From Actinomycetospora chiangmaiensis DSM 45062 (GTDB taxonomy: Bacteria; Actinomycetota; Actinomycetes; Mycobacteriales; Pseudonocardiaceae): a stretch of 64,000 nucleotides of DNA. Position numbers and translations under genes: made by a program. Positions 53,587 to 63,272 of the stretch are shown here, in pieces (within the stretch, counting starts at the first letter, position 1; each line of letters begins with the position of its first letter). The notes beneath the pieces are model-generated. The model was not told where the DNA came from and ran no database searches. It worked only from the letters and a program-made list of their open reading frames with translations. The stretch covers positions 167-64,166 of the forward strand of contig NZ_KB903226.1 in NCBI RefSeq assembly GCF_000379625.1, given 5' to 3'.

Positions 53587-53601
53587 TGCTTGAGTAACGG
53601 C

Positions 53602-54162
53602 ATGAGCAGTGTGCGGCTCTACATCCTCGGAGCCCTGGCCGAGCTGGGGCCGATGCACGGCCACCAGATCCGCCGCGAGGCCCAGACCAACCGGACGGAG
53701 CTCTGGACCGACATCAAGGTCGGCTCGCTCTACGCGGCCCTGGGACGGATGGCCGACGAGGGCATCATCGAGGCCGTCCGCACGGAACGGGCGGGGAACA
53801 TGCCGGCCCGCACCATCTACGCGATCACGGCCACCGGCCGTCAGGAACTCGCGGTGTTGCGCGACGACGCGCTGCGCGAGGTCCACCTGCGCCCGGACCC
53901 CGTCGACCTCGCACTCCAGTACGCGGGCCCGCTGGGCCTCGACGCGCTCCTGGCCGTCTTCACCCACCGCCGAGCCGCTCTCGAGTCCGAGCTGGACGCC
54001 TGGCGGCTCCTGCACACCCAGGCCCTGCCGCACCTGCGCGGCACCGAGCCGCTCAGTTTCGACCACCATCGGATGCGCCTCGAGGCGGAGATCGCGTGGC
54101 ACGACCACGTCATCGCCGCGCTGCCGGGCGCGCTCGCCGCGGAGCCGGAGGAAGCGCGATGA
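53602..54162 (+). CDS. PadR-family transcriptional regulator
   Basis: 186 residues: RLYILGALAELGPMHGHQIRREAQTNRTELWTDIKVGSLYAALGRMADEGIIEAVRTERAGNMPARTIYAITATGRQEL is a typical PadR winged helix. A helical dimerisation tail (Vir_C-like, with FTHRRAALESELDAW) follows. The stop overlaps the monooxygenase start (ATGA), so the regulator and enzyme are one operon. Confidence 0.9.
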   Translation: MSSVRLYILGALAELGPMHGHQIRREAQTNRTELWTDIKVGSLYAALGRMADEGIIEAVRTERAGNMPARTIYAITATGRQELAVLRDDALREVHLRPDPVDLALQYAGPLGLDALLAVFTHRRAALESELDAWRLLHTQALPHLRGTEPLSFDHHRMRLEAEIAWHDHVIAALPGALAAEPEEAR

Positions 54163-55457
54163 CACAACCCCTACGCGTCCTGATCGTCGGCGCCGGGATC
54201 GGGGGCCTCGCACTCGCGCAGGCCCTCGTGGCGGCCGGGGGAATCGACGTCCGGATCCACGAACGCAACCCCGACGCCGACGCCTGGCTCGACGGCTACC
54301 GCATCAACATCAATCCCGACGGGGCCCGTGCCCTGTCCCGGTGCCTGCCGACCGAGCTGTGGGAGGCGTTCGTCGCGACGTCGACGAAGCCGCCGGGCGG
54401 CATCTCCTTCCGCACCGAGCGGCTGCGGGAGCTGTACACCATCACCCGCGAGGAGATGACCGGCGGATCGGACGACCCCGCCGACGGCCAGTACGGGGTC
54501 AGCCGCCGGGCACTGCGGACGCTGCTGCTCGCGGGCCTCGAGGACCACGTCCGCTACGGGTCCGAGTTCGACCACTACACGACCGACGCCGACGGGACGG
54601 TCACGGTCCACTTCGCCGACGGGAGCACCGCCGTCGCGGACGTGCTGGTCGGCGCGGACGGCGCCAATTCCAGGGTCCGCCGCCAGTACCTGCCCGACGC
54701 CGAACGCGTCGCGTCGGGGACGACCGCGATCGGGGCGCGGCTCCCTCTCGACGACAGCACCCGCGCCTGGCTCCCGTCGTGCCTCTCTGCGGGGATGACC
54801 CTCGTGATGCCCCCGTCGGGCCGCTGGTCGATGTTCACCTCGGCGTTCGCGGGCCGCGGCGCCCTGACCGGCGCGATCTCGCGGGGGATCGGCCTCGCCG
54901 GGCGCGGCGTGGACGAGGACCGGCTCCTCGACGACGCCGACGACTACGTCCTGTGGAGCGTGATCGCCGACGACCGCGCCCTCCCCCACGACGTCCTCCA
55001 GCGCGAGGGCGCCGAGCTGCGCGAGCTCGCCGTCGGGATGGTCGGCGCCTGGCACCCCGCGCTGCGCAGGGTGATCACCGACACCGACCCGACGCTCGTG
55101 CACGCCACCGTGTTCCGCCAGTCCCGACTCATCGATCCCTGGCCCGGGTCCACGGTCACCGTGCTCGGCGACGCGATCCACAACATGACCCCGGTCGGCG
55201 GCCTCGGCGCCAACACCGCGCTCCGAGACGCCGCAGCGCTCGCGGACGCCCTGCGCACCGTCGCCGACGGCGCTCCGCTCGTGCCCTCGATCGAGGCCTA
55301 CGAGGCCCGGATGCGGGAGTGGGGCTACGCCGCGGTTCGTGCGTCAGGCGACAACGCGCGGCGGGCCACGTCATCGGGCCCCGTCGCACGTCGGGCAGGC
55401 CGGGCGTACTTCCGCGTCCGGGGTGCACTGCGCCGGTGGGTACCGAACCGCAGCTGA
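54159..55457 (+). CDS. FAD-dependent monooxygenase (UbiH/tetracycline-hydroxylase-like)
   Basis: A 432-residue class A flavin monooxygenase: VLIVGAGIGGLALAQALVAAGGIDVRIHER (GxGxxG near residue 11), DVLVGADGANSRVRRQYLP (DG motif) and VTVLGDAIHNMTPVGGLGANTALRDAAALADAL (GD motif). Resembling TetX-, MtmOIV- or RebC-like enzymes, it could hydroxylate and inactivate or modify an aromatic compound. The PadR gene upstream and PadR-type operators suggest substrate-induced expression. Confidence 0.9.
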   Translation: MTQPLRVLIVGAGIGGLALAQALVAAGGIDVRIHERNPDADAWLDGYRININPDGARALSRCLPTELWEAFVATSTKPPGGISFRTERLRELYTITREEMTGGSDDPADGQYGVSRRALRTLLLAGLEDHVRYGSEFDHYTTDADGTVTVHFADGSTAVADVLVGADGANSRVRRQYLPDAERVASGTTAIGARLPLDDSTRAWLPSCLSAGMTLVMPPSGRWSMFTSAFAGRGALTGAISRGIGLAGRGVDEDRLLDDADDYVLWSVIADDRALPHDVLQREGAELRELAVGMVGAWHPALRRVITDTDPTLVHATVFRQSRLIDPWPGSTVTVLGDAIHNMTPVGGLGANTALRDAAALADALRTVADGAPLVPSIEAYEARMREWGYAAVRASGDNARRATSSGPVARRAGRAYFRVRGALRRWVPNRS

Positions 55458-55673
55458 GCACTGCCCACGCAAGCCGCATCGTCGTCGTCCGGGACCGGCA
55501 TCTGCTGCGATCCGGGTCTGGGGCCGCACTGGTTCAGGTGCTGTGCTCCGGCCGAGTCTGCAGACCGCCCTCCTGCCGACGGCCCCGGACTTCGATCTGT
55601 ACGCAGTGGACGACGACCGGGCGCGGCCAGGGCCGGGGGGAGCTCCTCACCTCGACGGGCCGCCGGGTCCTGC

Positions 55674-56081
55674 TCAGTGGTCGGTAGACGAGCCGCCGAT
55701 GAGTTCTGTCATCACCTCGATGAGGCGTCGGGGTCGGGCGGACTTCTCGACGACGGCCGTGGCGCCGTGGGCCGAGGCCGACCTGGCGGGCTCGATCATC
55801 GAGCCGGTGTGGATGATCGTGATGACCTCGGGGCACAGGGCGGACAGCTCCTTGCACAGTTCGGTGCCGAGCCGCTCGCCCAGGCGATGGTCGACGACCG
55901 CCAACTGCGGGCGCAGATCGATGATCGCGCGGTGCCCCTCGGCGTAGGTGCCGACGGCGGCGAGGACGTCGAACCCCTGGGTCTCGAGCAGGTCCACCAG
56001 GCGCACCCGCACCGCGTGGTGGTCGTCGACCACCACCACCGACCTCGTGCGGGCATCGGTCCGACCGCCGCTCCGGCCCAC
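55674..56081 (-). CDS. stand-alone response-regulator receiver protein
   Basis: 135 residues with a single receiver domain. The acidic pair is VVVVDDHHAVRVRLVDLL (Asp19/20), the phosphoacceptor Asp64 is in LAVVDHRLGERLG, and the later HTGS and VVEKSARPRRL (Lys113) complete it. There is no output domain. The GTG at 56081 has GGAGG six bases upstream. It is divergent from the GAF-SpoIIE phosphatase and may be phosphorylated by an orphan kinase or act in a partner-switch. Confidence 0.82.
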   Translation of the reverse strand: MGRSGGRTDARTRSVVVVDDHHAVRVRLVDLLETQGFDVLAAVGTYAEGHRAIIDLRPQLAVVDHRLGERLGTELCKELSALCPEVITIIHTGSMIEPARSASAHGATAVVEKSARPRRLIEVMTELIGGSSTDH

Positions 56082-56530
56082 TCTCGTCCTCCGTCTCCGT
56101 CGACACCCATGACCCGCGCGCGTCCCGAGCTCCCACCGAGCCCACGGCCTCAGGGCACACCCGAGACGAGCCCTGAGCTCGATGCGACGTGCCGGGCGCC
56201 GAGGTGCGACCAGCTCCGTCCTGGTCGCGCACGATTCCATCGTGCCCGTGCCGGCGTCGAGCGTGCCGTACCGAGGGCCTGACTCTGCAGGGCCCTTGGT
56301 CCCGCACGTTCCCCACCGATCGGACAGGCGGAGGACCTGGGCCGAGCACGGAGCACCACGGCCTCGCACACTCCTCGGCGGGCGTGGTCCGCCGACCACG
56401 ACACCCCTGGCTCGATTTGCCGTGGATCGGACGGGGGAGCGACTCTGCGTTGCTGTTGTCCGATGGGTGTGGACGCCTGATCCTTGCCCGGGACCGTGAG
56501 GTCGTCGGTGGAGAAGGGTGACGGGGTGAG
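56082..56530. other. intergenic region between divergent signalling genes
   Basis: About 450 bases. No credible coding frame is seen on either strand. It should hold the promoters of the receiver gene and of the GAF-SpoIIE gene; no clear -35/-10 or long dyad was recognised. Confidence 0.4.
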
Positions 56531-58372
56531 ATGAGGACCGAGCCCGGGGGCCAGAGCGGCGAGAGCGACACCGTGCAGGACGGGGGCGACGGTCTCGACG
56601 CTCCCGCCCGGCTGCGCTCGTTGTACGAGACCGGTCTCGGCGCCGTTCCCGACCGGGTTCTCGACAGGGCCGCCGAGCGGGTGCGGGCGCTGCTGGGTGT
56701 CCCGGTGGCGTTGGTGTCGCTGGTGGACCCGGAGGGTCAGTACTTCCCCGGCCAGGCGGGTCTGCCCGACCCGTGGGCACAGCAACGACGGACCCCGCTG
56801 AGTCACTCGTTCTGCCGGCACGTCGTCGTCTCGGCCGAGCCCTTGGTGGTCTCGGACGCCCGCGAGGACGCCCGCCTGCAGGAGAACCTCGCGATCCGGG
56901 ATCTGTCCGTGATCGCCTACGCCGGGGTCCCCCTGCTCGACGACGAGGGCAACGTCCTGGGCTCGCTGTGCGCGATCGACCACGTCCCGCGGGACTGGAC
57001 GGCGCGCGAGGTCGATCTGCTCGCCGCGTTGGCCGACGGTGTCTCGGCCGAACTGCGGGTGCGGGTCGCCCGGGTCGAGGCGGCCCGGGAACGCCGTCGA
57101 CGCGATCGGGTCGAGCAGGACCTCTCGGCCTCCTACCAGCGCAGCCAGTCCCTGCTGCGCGCCTCGCAGGCCTTCTCCGACGCCGGCGGGCTGGCCGACA
57201 TCCGACGCCGCCTCGCCGACCTGGTGTCGAGCACGCTGCGACCGGCGTCTGTGCGCGTCGCCGTCCTCGACAACGACGGCGTCCACCGCCTGCACGACGG
57301 CGCCACGGCCACCCCTCGCGAGGGCTCCGAGCTGCCCTGGACCGACCGCGGAGCCTCCAACGGCAGCGCCCGGGAGCTCTTGACCGTGGTCGGCGACGGC
57401 GACGAGCCCGACGACGGCTTCCCCGAGGGCTTCCGGGCGTGGCTCGCCCGTCAAGGCATGCGGGTGGCCCTGGTGGTGCGGCTGGTCGGAGACGGCGACG
57501 ACCTGGGGCTGGTGGTCCTGGGCTGGCCCGAGGCGCCCGCGCTCGGCCCCGCGGACCGGCTCTACGCGACGACGATCGCCGGCTACGTCGCGCAGGCCGT
57601 CGCCCGCGTGCGCTTCGTCGAGCACCGCGTCCACGTCGCGCACGAGATGCAGACGGCCATGCTGGCCCCGCTGCCCGACGTCGCGGGGGTGGAGCTCGTC
57701 GCGCGCTACCAACCCGCCGACGACCACGAGGACGTGGGAGGTGACTGGTACGACGTGTCGCTGCTGCCCGATCCGGAAGCGGGCTCGGCGGAGCTCGTCG
57801 TGGCCGCCTCGGTGGGTGACGTCGTCGGGCACACGCTCGACTCCGCGATCCGGATGGGCCAGGTGCGCTCGATGCTGCGCCAGGCGGCGTGGGACATCGG
57901 CGCGGGTCCGGCAGCGGCGCTGAGCGCGACGGAGCGGGCCATCGCCGGCGACGACCTCGGCCACGCCGGCACCGCGGTGCTCGCCCACCTGCGCCGACGC
58001 GCGGATCACTGGGCGCTGACCTGGACCAACGCCGGTCATCCGCCCCCCGTCCTCGTCACCACCGGCGGAGCCGTCCGCGCCCTGGACGGGCTGGACCCGC
58101 TGTTCGGCTACTCCTCGGTCCTGCGCCGCGCCCGGCAGGACCACACCACCGAACTGGACGACGGCGACACCCTCTTCCTGCACACCGACGGGCTGATCGA
58201 GCGCATCGGGGAGGACCTCGACGACGCGCACCGCCGCCTGCACGCCGCACTCGCCCGCCACGCCGACCTCGCCCTGGCCGACCTCGTCGACGCCACCATC
58301 GCCGACGTCGCCCCCGCCGCCACCGACGACGTGGTCGTCCTCGCCATCCAGCTCACCGGAACGCGAACGTGA
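56531..58372 (+). CDS. GAF-domain PP2C/SpoIIE serine phosphatase
   Basis: 613 residues. The first GAF runs from about 45 to 185 (ALVSLVDPEGQYFPGQAGL, PLSHSFCRHVVVSAEPLVVSDAREDARL, AYAGVPLLDDEGNVLGSLCAID). A second GAF-like part spans about 210-370. The SpoIIE phosphatase starts near residue 375 (MQTAMLAPLPDVAGVELVARYQPADDHEDVGGDWYD), with GDVVGH, NAGHPPPVL, HTDGLIE and DDVVVLAI. Such proteins dephosphorylate anti-anti-sigma factors in general stress response. No STAS or kinase gene is nearby; the divergent receiver gene is a possible partner. Confidence 0.9.
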   Translation: MRTEPGGQSGESDTVQDGGDGLDAPARLRSLYETGLGAVPDRVLDRAAERVRALLGVPVALVSLVDPEGQYFPGQAGLPDPWAQQRRTPLSHSFCRHVVVSAEPLVVSDAREDARLQENLAIRDLSVIAYAGVPLLDDEGNVLGSLCAIDHVPRDWTAREVDLLAALADGVSAELRVRVARVEAARERRRRDRVEQDLSASYQRSQSLLRASQAFSDAGGLADIRRRLADLVSSTLRPASVRVAVLDNDGVHRLHDGATATPREGSELPWTDRGASNGSARELLTVVGDGDEPDDGFPEGFRAWLARQGMRVALVVRLVGDGDDLGLVVLGWPEAPALGPADRLYATTIAGYVAQAVARVRFVEHRVHVAHEMQTAMLAPLPDVAGVELVARYQPADDHEDVGGDWYDVSLLPDPEAGSAELVVAASVGDVVGHTLDSAIRMGQVRSMLRQAAWDIGAGPAAALSATERAIAGDDLGHAGTAVLAHLRRRADHWALTWTNAGHPPPVLVTTGGAVRALDGLDPLFGYSSVLRRARQDHTTELDDGDTLFLHTDGLIERIGEDLDDAHRRLHAALARHADLALADLVDATIADVAPAATDDVVVLAIQLTGTRT

Positions 58373-58551
58373 CCACCCGCTCGGCCAGGACCTCGTCGAC
58401 CCGCCGAGATCGAGCCCCGCGCGGCAGCGCGCATCATCGAACCGTCTCGAACCACTGCGATCCCTCGCCGGAACCCCACCGCACCTCGAAGTCGGGGGCT
58501 GTGGGAGTGTCCGACTATCCGTCCTCGCGGGTGATGCCACCTGCGGGGATT

Positions 58552-61434
58552 TCACGAACCTAGATCTCGCCGCCTCGGCCGCCGGGAACTGCATCGATGG
58601 CGGTCGTTCGTTGCGCCTGGTGATTGGGTGTCGAGGAAGCGGACCAGCTGTGTGCGGGATCGCAGCCCGAGTTTGGTGTAGGCCTTCGACAGGTGGTATT
58701 CCACGGTCTTGTGGCTGATGAACAGTGCCGCAGCGGTTTCGCGGTTGGTCATTCCTTGGGCGACGGCGAGCGCACATTGGAGCTCTTGCGGGCTGAGAGC
58801 GTCGAGGGTCGCAGTCTCTGGCGGTAGCGGCGCCGGGGACCCACCCGCCGCCCGCAGCTCGGCGGCGGAACGGTCGGCCCAGGGCGCCGCTCCCAGCGCC
58901 TGGAAGGTGGCGAGGGCGTCCTGCAGGATCGGTCTGGCGCCCCGGTGATCGCCGTGTCGGCGGCGCCGCTCGCCCCGGCAGAGCTGGGTGCGGGCGAGGT
59001 CGAAGGGTGAGCCGTCCTTGCGGTGATGTTCGAGGGCCTGCTCGTAGAGGGTGTCGGCCCGGCTCGGGTCGTCCTCGAGCAGGGCGTGGCAGCGGGTGGT
59101 GACGGCGAGTCCCCAGCAGGTGGCCGCGGTGGTCATCCGCTCGTCGAGCTCGGCGAGTGCCCGGCGCGCCGCAGGACAGTCGCCGCTGCGGGCGAGCGCC
59201 TCCACGAGATCGGGGCCGAACGGCACCGTCCGCGGGTCGCACAACCCGGTCTCGCGGCGGGCGGCTTCGGCGGCGAGCAGGTGAGCCACCGCGGCCGCGT
59301 GGTTGCCCCGCCCGAGCTCGAGGAAGCCGAGCGCAGCGGGTCCGTAGAGCCGCAGCGGCAGGAAGGACTCGGCCCCACTCGCCGACAGGGCTCGACCCAC
59401 CGTTTCGCGGGCGTCGTGGTCGCGGCCCAGTCCGGCCAGGATGCGGCCCCGGACCGCACCGGAGAACCAGCCCAGCACCTCCTGCCCGGTCTGCGCCGCC
59501 AGCGTGACCGCTTCTTCGCCGCAGGCGAGGGCTTCGACCCATCGACCCTGCCACCACCGGAGTTCCTCGGTGACGGCGAGCACGTAGGCCTTCGTGGTGG
59601 GTGCCTGATCGCGGGCGCAGACGGCCAGGAGCTCGCCGGCCAGTACGTCCGCCTCGTCGAGTCGTGCGAGCCGCGTCAGGGTCTGCAGGGTGGCCGGTTG
59701 CTGGAGGGCGTGGACTTCGGTCGGGTCGGCACGGACCTGGCGTGGTTCCTGCAGCAAGACCAGTGCCTCGCGATGGCGGCCCAGCAGGACGAGGTCCATG
59801 GCGTGCTGTTCGCGGGCGGCTTCGAGCAGCGCTGGGTCGTCGGTCGAGGCGGCGAGTTCGTGGGCGCGCTGGGCGAGGCTCAGGGCGTCGTTCAAGGCGC
59901 CGTGACCGGTGGCTGCGGTACTGGCCATGAACAGTGCCCGGGCCGCGCGGGCGGGGTCGGTGGCCGCGATCTGCTGCGCCTGGCCGGTGGCGACGCGCAG
60001 CATCTGGTCTGAGTCGGCGCCCCATACCGACATCCCGAGCTGCACGAGGGTGGCGTCGGCGCGGATGTTCGGGTCGTCGGCGGTGGCGGCGAGATGACGG
60101 GCGATGTGTTGTGCGTCGTCGTGGCGGCCGCCGGCGGCGAGTGCCACGAGGGCAGCGAGTAGCCGCTGGTCTCGCCGAGGGCCGGACGGAGTCGCCTCGG
60201 CCGCACGACGGAGCAGGTGTGCGGCGGCTGCCGGACCCGCACGGTCGCGGACCCGGTGGGCCGCGGCCTCGACCGCGGCCGCAAGGTCCTCGCTGGGGCC
60301 GACGCTGGAGGCTGCGAGGTGCCGGGCTCGACGCTCCGGATCCTGATTGCTGGCGTGCGCCAGCGCGGCGTGGATCGCCCGCCGCACACTCGCGGCGCAA
60401 TGGGCGTACGCGGCGGCGCGCAGCAGTGGATGGGCGATCACGACGCAGCCGTCGGACATGGTGACGATTCCGGTGTCCTCGGCGGGCGACAGGTCGTCGG
60501 CATCGAGGGATAGCTCGGCGAGGGCTTGATGCAGCACCGACGCAGGGGCGGATCCGGCCGCGGCCACGGTCGCGAGGGCTCGTCGGGTCGGGTCGGGCAG
60601 TTGGTCGAGTCGAGCCCGGAACCGCTCGAGGACCGCGCGTCCGACCGGCAGCGGGTCGGGGAGCAGGTCGGTCCCGGCGCGTTGCGCGGCGGAGAGCGCG
60701 GCGGCGGTCTCCAGGGCCGGCAACGGCAGACCGTCGGTAGCGGCGTGGATCGCGCCCGCCACGTCATCGCCGACACCCATCCCGGCTTGATCGAGCGTGG
60801 CCGCCAGGTCGTCCCGGCCCAGACCGCCGACCGGCAGCGGTCGCGCCAGGGCATCGAGTCCGGGCAGCCCCCGCCCGCCGCGGGCGGCGATCACCACCAG
60901 CACCGCATCCGCGCCCAAGCGACGCACGGCGAACTGCAGTGCATCGCGGGAGGGCTCGTCGAGCCAGTGCACGTCGTCGACGAGCACGACGAGCGGCTGC
61001 TGTTCCGCAGCAGCCGCGAGCAGACCCAAGGTGGCTGCGCCCAGCACGAACCGATCCGCTCCCGCCGCCCCGTCCGCGAGCCCGCAAGCCGCCGCCACGG
61101 TCTGACGCTGGACAGGAGGTAGAGCGCTCGCGAACTCGGCCACCGGTCGCAGTAGCGCGGAGATGCCCGCCAGGGCCAGGTCCGCCTCGCCTTCGACACA
61201 GCTGGTGGCCAGCACCCGGGCGCCGTGGGACTCGGCGTGCCCGACCAGGTACCGACACAGAGCCGTCTTGCCGGCTCCGGCGTCCCCGCTCAGCGTGACC
61301 ACCGTCGCCCGCCCGCTCGCGGCGTCCTCGAAGGCGCCGCGCAGCTCGGCGCACTCCTCGACCCGACCCAGCAGCGGGCGCGACAGTCTGCTGCAAGCGG
61401 CAGCGCTGATTCCCACCCTGGTGACCCTAGGCAA
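58552..61434 (-). CDS. large LuxR-family ATPase regulator
   Basis: Up to 960 residues. The AAA/STAND ATPase has Walker A GDAGAGKT near residue 50 and Walker B LVVLVDDVHWLD near 150. A long tetratricopeptide-like helical region (about 330-860) and a C-terminal LuxR helix-turn-helix, SPQELQCALAVAQGMTNRETAAALFISHKTVEYHLSKAYTKLGLRSRTQLV, follow. It is a MalT/LAL-type activator that likely needs ligand and ATP. The start is a TTG at 61434 or GTG 61416. It is divergent from the TIGR01777 gene. The truncated LuxR at 37910 is a distant relative. Confidence 0.9.
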   Translation of the reverse strand: MPRVTRVGISAAACSRLSRPLLGRVEECAELRGAFEDAASGRATVVTLSGDAGAGKTALCRYLVGHAESHGARVLATSCVEGEADLALAGISALLRPVAEFASALPPVQRQTVAAACGLADGAAGADRFVLGAATLGLLAAAAEQQPLVVLVDDVHWLDEPSRDALQFAVRRLGADAVLVVIAARGGRGLPGLDALARPLPVGGLGRDDLAATLDQAGMGVGDDVAGAIHAATDGLPLPALETAAALSAAQRAGTDLLPDPLPVGRAVLERFRARLDQLPDPTRRALATVAAAGSAPASVLHQALAELSLDADDLSPAEDTGIVTMSDGCVVIAHPLLRAAAYAHCAASVRRAIHAALAHASNQDPERRARHLAASSVGPSEDLAAAVEAAAHRVRDRAGPAAAAHLLRRAAEATPSGPRRDQRLLAALVALAAGGRHDDAQHIARHLAATADDPNIRADATLVQLGMSVWGADSDQMLRVATGQAQQIAATDPARAARALFMASTAATGHGALNDALSLAQRAHELAASTDDPALLEAAREQHAMDLVLLGRHREALVLLQEPRQVRADPTEVHALQQPATLQTLTRLARLDEADVLAGELLAVCARDQAPTTKAYVLAVTEELRWWQGRWVEALACGEEAVTLAAQTGQEVLGWFSGAVRGRILAGLGRDHDARETVGRALSASGAESFLPLRLYGPAALGFLELGRGNHAAAVAHLLAAEAARRETGLCDPRTVPFGPDLVEALARSGDCPAARRALAELDERMTTAATCWGLAVTTRCHALLEDDPSRADTLYEQALEHHRKDGSPFDLARTQLCRGERRRRHGDHRGARPILQDALATFQALGAAPWADRSAAELRAAGGSPAPLPPETATLDALSPQELQCALAVAQGMTNRETAAALFISHKTVEYHLSKAYTKLGLRSRTQLVRFLDTQSPGATNDRHRCSSRRPRRRDLGS

Positions 61435-61580
61435 CCCTCGGCGGCCCGTTGCTCCGCCGAACTAGGGAATCTTCCGATCTCGGATGAGGCAGAACGCCCT
61501 AGCGTTCACGCCCAGCAACCCCGGTCGAGACGTGCAGCAACACGGACGACGCCTGGACAACGGTACGGAGGCGGGTGGGC

Positions 61581-62519
61581 ATGGAGATCGTGGTGACGGG
61601 CGCTTCGGGCTGGCTCGGGCGCGGGGCGTGCACCCGCCTCGAGGACCGCGGATGGACCGTTGTTGGAGTCTCACGCGACCCCGATCAGGCCCACCGACGG
61701 TTCCCGCAGCGGCTCTGGATCGGGCTCGGCCCCGAGCTCGAGGAGGCTGTCGCCCGCGCCGGGGCGGTACTCAACCTCGCGGGGCGCAACGTCCTCGAAC
61801 AGTCCTGGACCCACGAGTTCGTCGAGGCGATGCGGTCCAGCCGCGTGGAGCTCACTGAGCGGATCGTGTCCGCGCTCGGCGGCGCCGCCCGAGACACGGT
61901 GCTGGTCAACGCCAGCGGCTACCCGGTGTGCGGCGACACCGGCGATCACGAGGTCGACGAGACCCACCCCGCCAGCCGTGACCTGGTGGTCGGCGCGATC
62001 GACGCCGACTGGGAAGAAGCCGCTCAACCGGCCACGCGCTCGGGGCGTCTGGCGCTGGCCCGCATCGGCATCGTGCTCGGCGAGGACGGCGGCGCGTTCC
62101 CCGTGCTCCGCCAGCCCTTCGACCAAGGAGCCGGGGTCGTGCTCGGCTCCGGAGCACAGTGGATGCCCTGGATCCACTACACCGACGCCGTGCGCCTGCT
62201 CGTCGAGATGGTCGACAGCCCCGCTTACACCGGCGTCGTCGACGTCGTCGCCCCCGGTGCTGCCCGCCATGAGGACTTCGCCGGCGCCCTCGCGGCCGCG
62301 CTCGGCGTGCCATGCACCACCCGAGTCCCCGCCGAGCAGGTCCAGACCTCCCTCGGAGGCGCGGCCGAGCTGCTGCTGCCCAGCTTCCGGATGCGCCCCG
62401 CCGTCGCCCAACGCGCCGGCTTCGACTTCGGCTACCCGACCATCCGAGCCGCCATCGCCGACCTCACCCACACCACCCAGCCCGCCGACGCCACTGCGTC
62501 GCTGACGAGCCTGTCGTAG
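61581..62519 (+). CDS. TIGR01777-family NAD(P)-dependent epimerase-like protein
   Basis: 312 residues from ATG 61581 (GTG 61575 is an alternative). IVVTGASGWLGRGACTRLEDRGWTVVGVSRD is the Rossmann core. AVLNLAGRNVLEQSWTHEFVEAMRSSRVELTERIVSAL is the hallmark of the YfcH/SDR39U1 group. LVNASGYPVCGDTG, LALARIGIVLGEDGGAFPVLRQPF and WMPWIHYTDAVRLLVEMVD are all family-typical. The biochemical role of the family is unknown. The intergenic region with the LuxR gene has a CTAGGG/CCCTAG pair (61462-61502). Confidence 0.87.
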   Translation: MEIVVTGASGWLGRGACTRLEDRGWTVVGVSRDPDQAHRRFPQRLWIGLGPELEEAVARAGAVLNLAGRNVLEQSWTHEFVEAMRSSRVELTERIVSALGGAARDTVLVNASGYPVCGDTGDHEVDETHPASRDLVVGAIDADWEEAAQPATRSGRLALARIGIVLGEDGGAFPVLRQPFDQGAGVVLGSGAQWMPWIHYTDAVRLLVEMVDSPAYTGVVDVVAPGAARHEDFAGALAAALGVPCTTRVPAEQVQTSLGGAAELLLPSFRMRPAVAQRAGFDFGYPTIRAAIADLTHTTQPADATASLTSLS

Positions 62520-62719
62520 CAAGCGTCCGCGTCGCATCCGCCGTGGCGCTGTCCCCGAGCGCAGCTTCCGCTCCTTGGCCTTCGACGCTGAGCGATCCGT
62601 GGACATTGGTCGCCAGGGGCAAACCGTGGTCGACCGGTTCTGCTCGTGCACATCGACCGTGCCGCCGCGAGAAACGCACTTGTCAGTCAGTACACCAGTC
62701 ATCGACAGGAGGACGCGAG

Positions 62720-63145
62720 ATGAGCAACAGGGACCTGGTCCACGCGGAGTTCGAGACCTGGAACCTCAAAGACCTGGACGGTTGGCTCGGGCTGTACACC
62801 GACGCCCCCCGCATGATCGCGCCGGGCGGGCTGGTCCTCGACGGCCTCGACGGAGCCCGCACCTTCTGGCACGGGTTCCAGGACGCGTTCCCGGACAACC
62901 GCGTCCTGCTGCACCGGCTGATCGAAGGCGCCGATGCCACGGCGGTCGAGGCCACCTTCGAAGGCACGCACACCGGCGTGCTGGAGGGCGCCGACGGCAC
63001 CCGCACCGAGGCCACCGGCAGCCACGTCTCGGTGCCCTTCGCCAGCGTGTACCGCTGCGAGCACGACCGCATCAGCGGCCACCGGCTCTATTACGACCAG
63101 CTCGAGCTCCTCGGCCAGCTCGGGGTGATGAACGCGCCTGCTTGA
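62720..63145 (+). CDS. SnoaL-like (NTF2-fold) protein
   Basis: A 141-residue protein: MSNRDLVHAEFETWNLKDLDGWLGLYTDAPRMIAPGGLVLDGLDGARTFWHGFQDAFPDNRVLLHRLIEGADATAVEATFEGTHTGVLEGADGTRTEATGSHVSVPFASVYRCEHDRISGHRLYYDQLELLGQLG. The pattern is that of SnoaL-like polyketide cyclases and limonene-1,2-epoxide-hydrolase-like folds. AGGAGG precedes the ATG. The upstream 200 bases contain a TTGTCAGTCAGTACA stretch that may be part of an operator. Confidence 0.85.
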   Translation: MSNRDLVHAEFETWNLKDLDGWLGLYTDAPRMIAPGGLVLDGLDGARTFWHGFQDAFPDNRVLLHRLIEGADATAVEATFEGTHTGVLEGADGTRTEATGSHVSVPFASVYRCEHDRISGHRLYYDQLELLGQLGVMNAPA

Positions 63146-63272
63146 CGCTCGCACGCCGCCCCGGATCAGGCGTCGTAGCCGTTCCATTCGAACCGAACCT
63201 GTCCGCCGACTCGTTCGGGACGGACATTCCGCGACCTATCACGAATCGGACCTGCCCAAGGGGGACCTCGAC

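Noticed and set aside
56150-60400. Open frame of more than 1400 codons on the minus strand
   Set aside because: Its translation is Arg/Pro/Gly-rich low complexity. The plus-strand SpoIIE phosphatase and the minus-strand LuxR gene in another frame explain the region.
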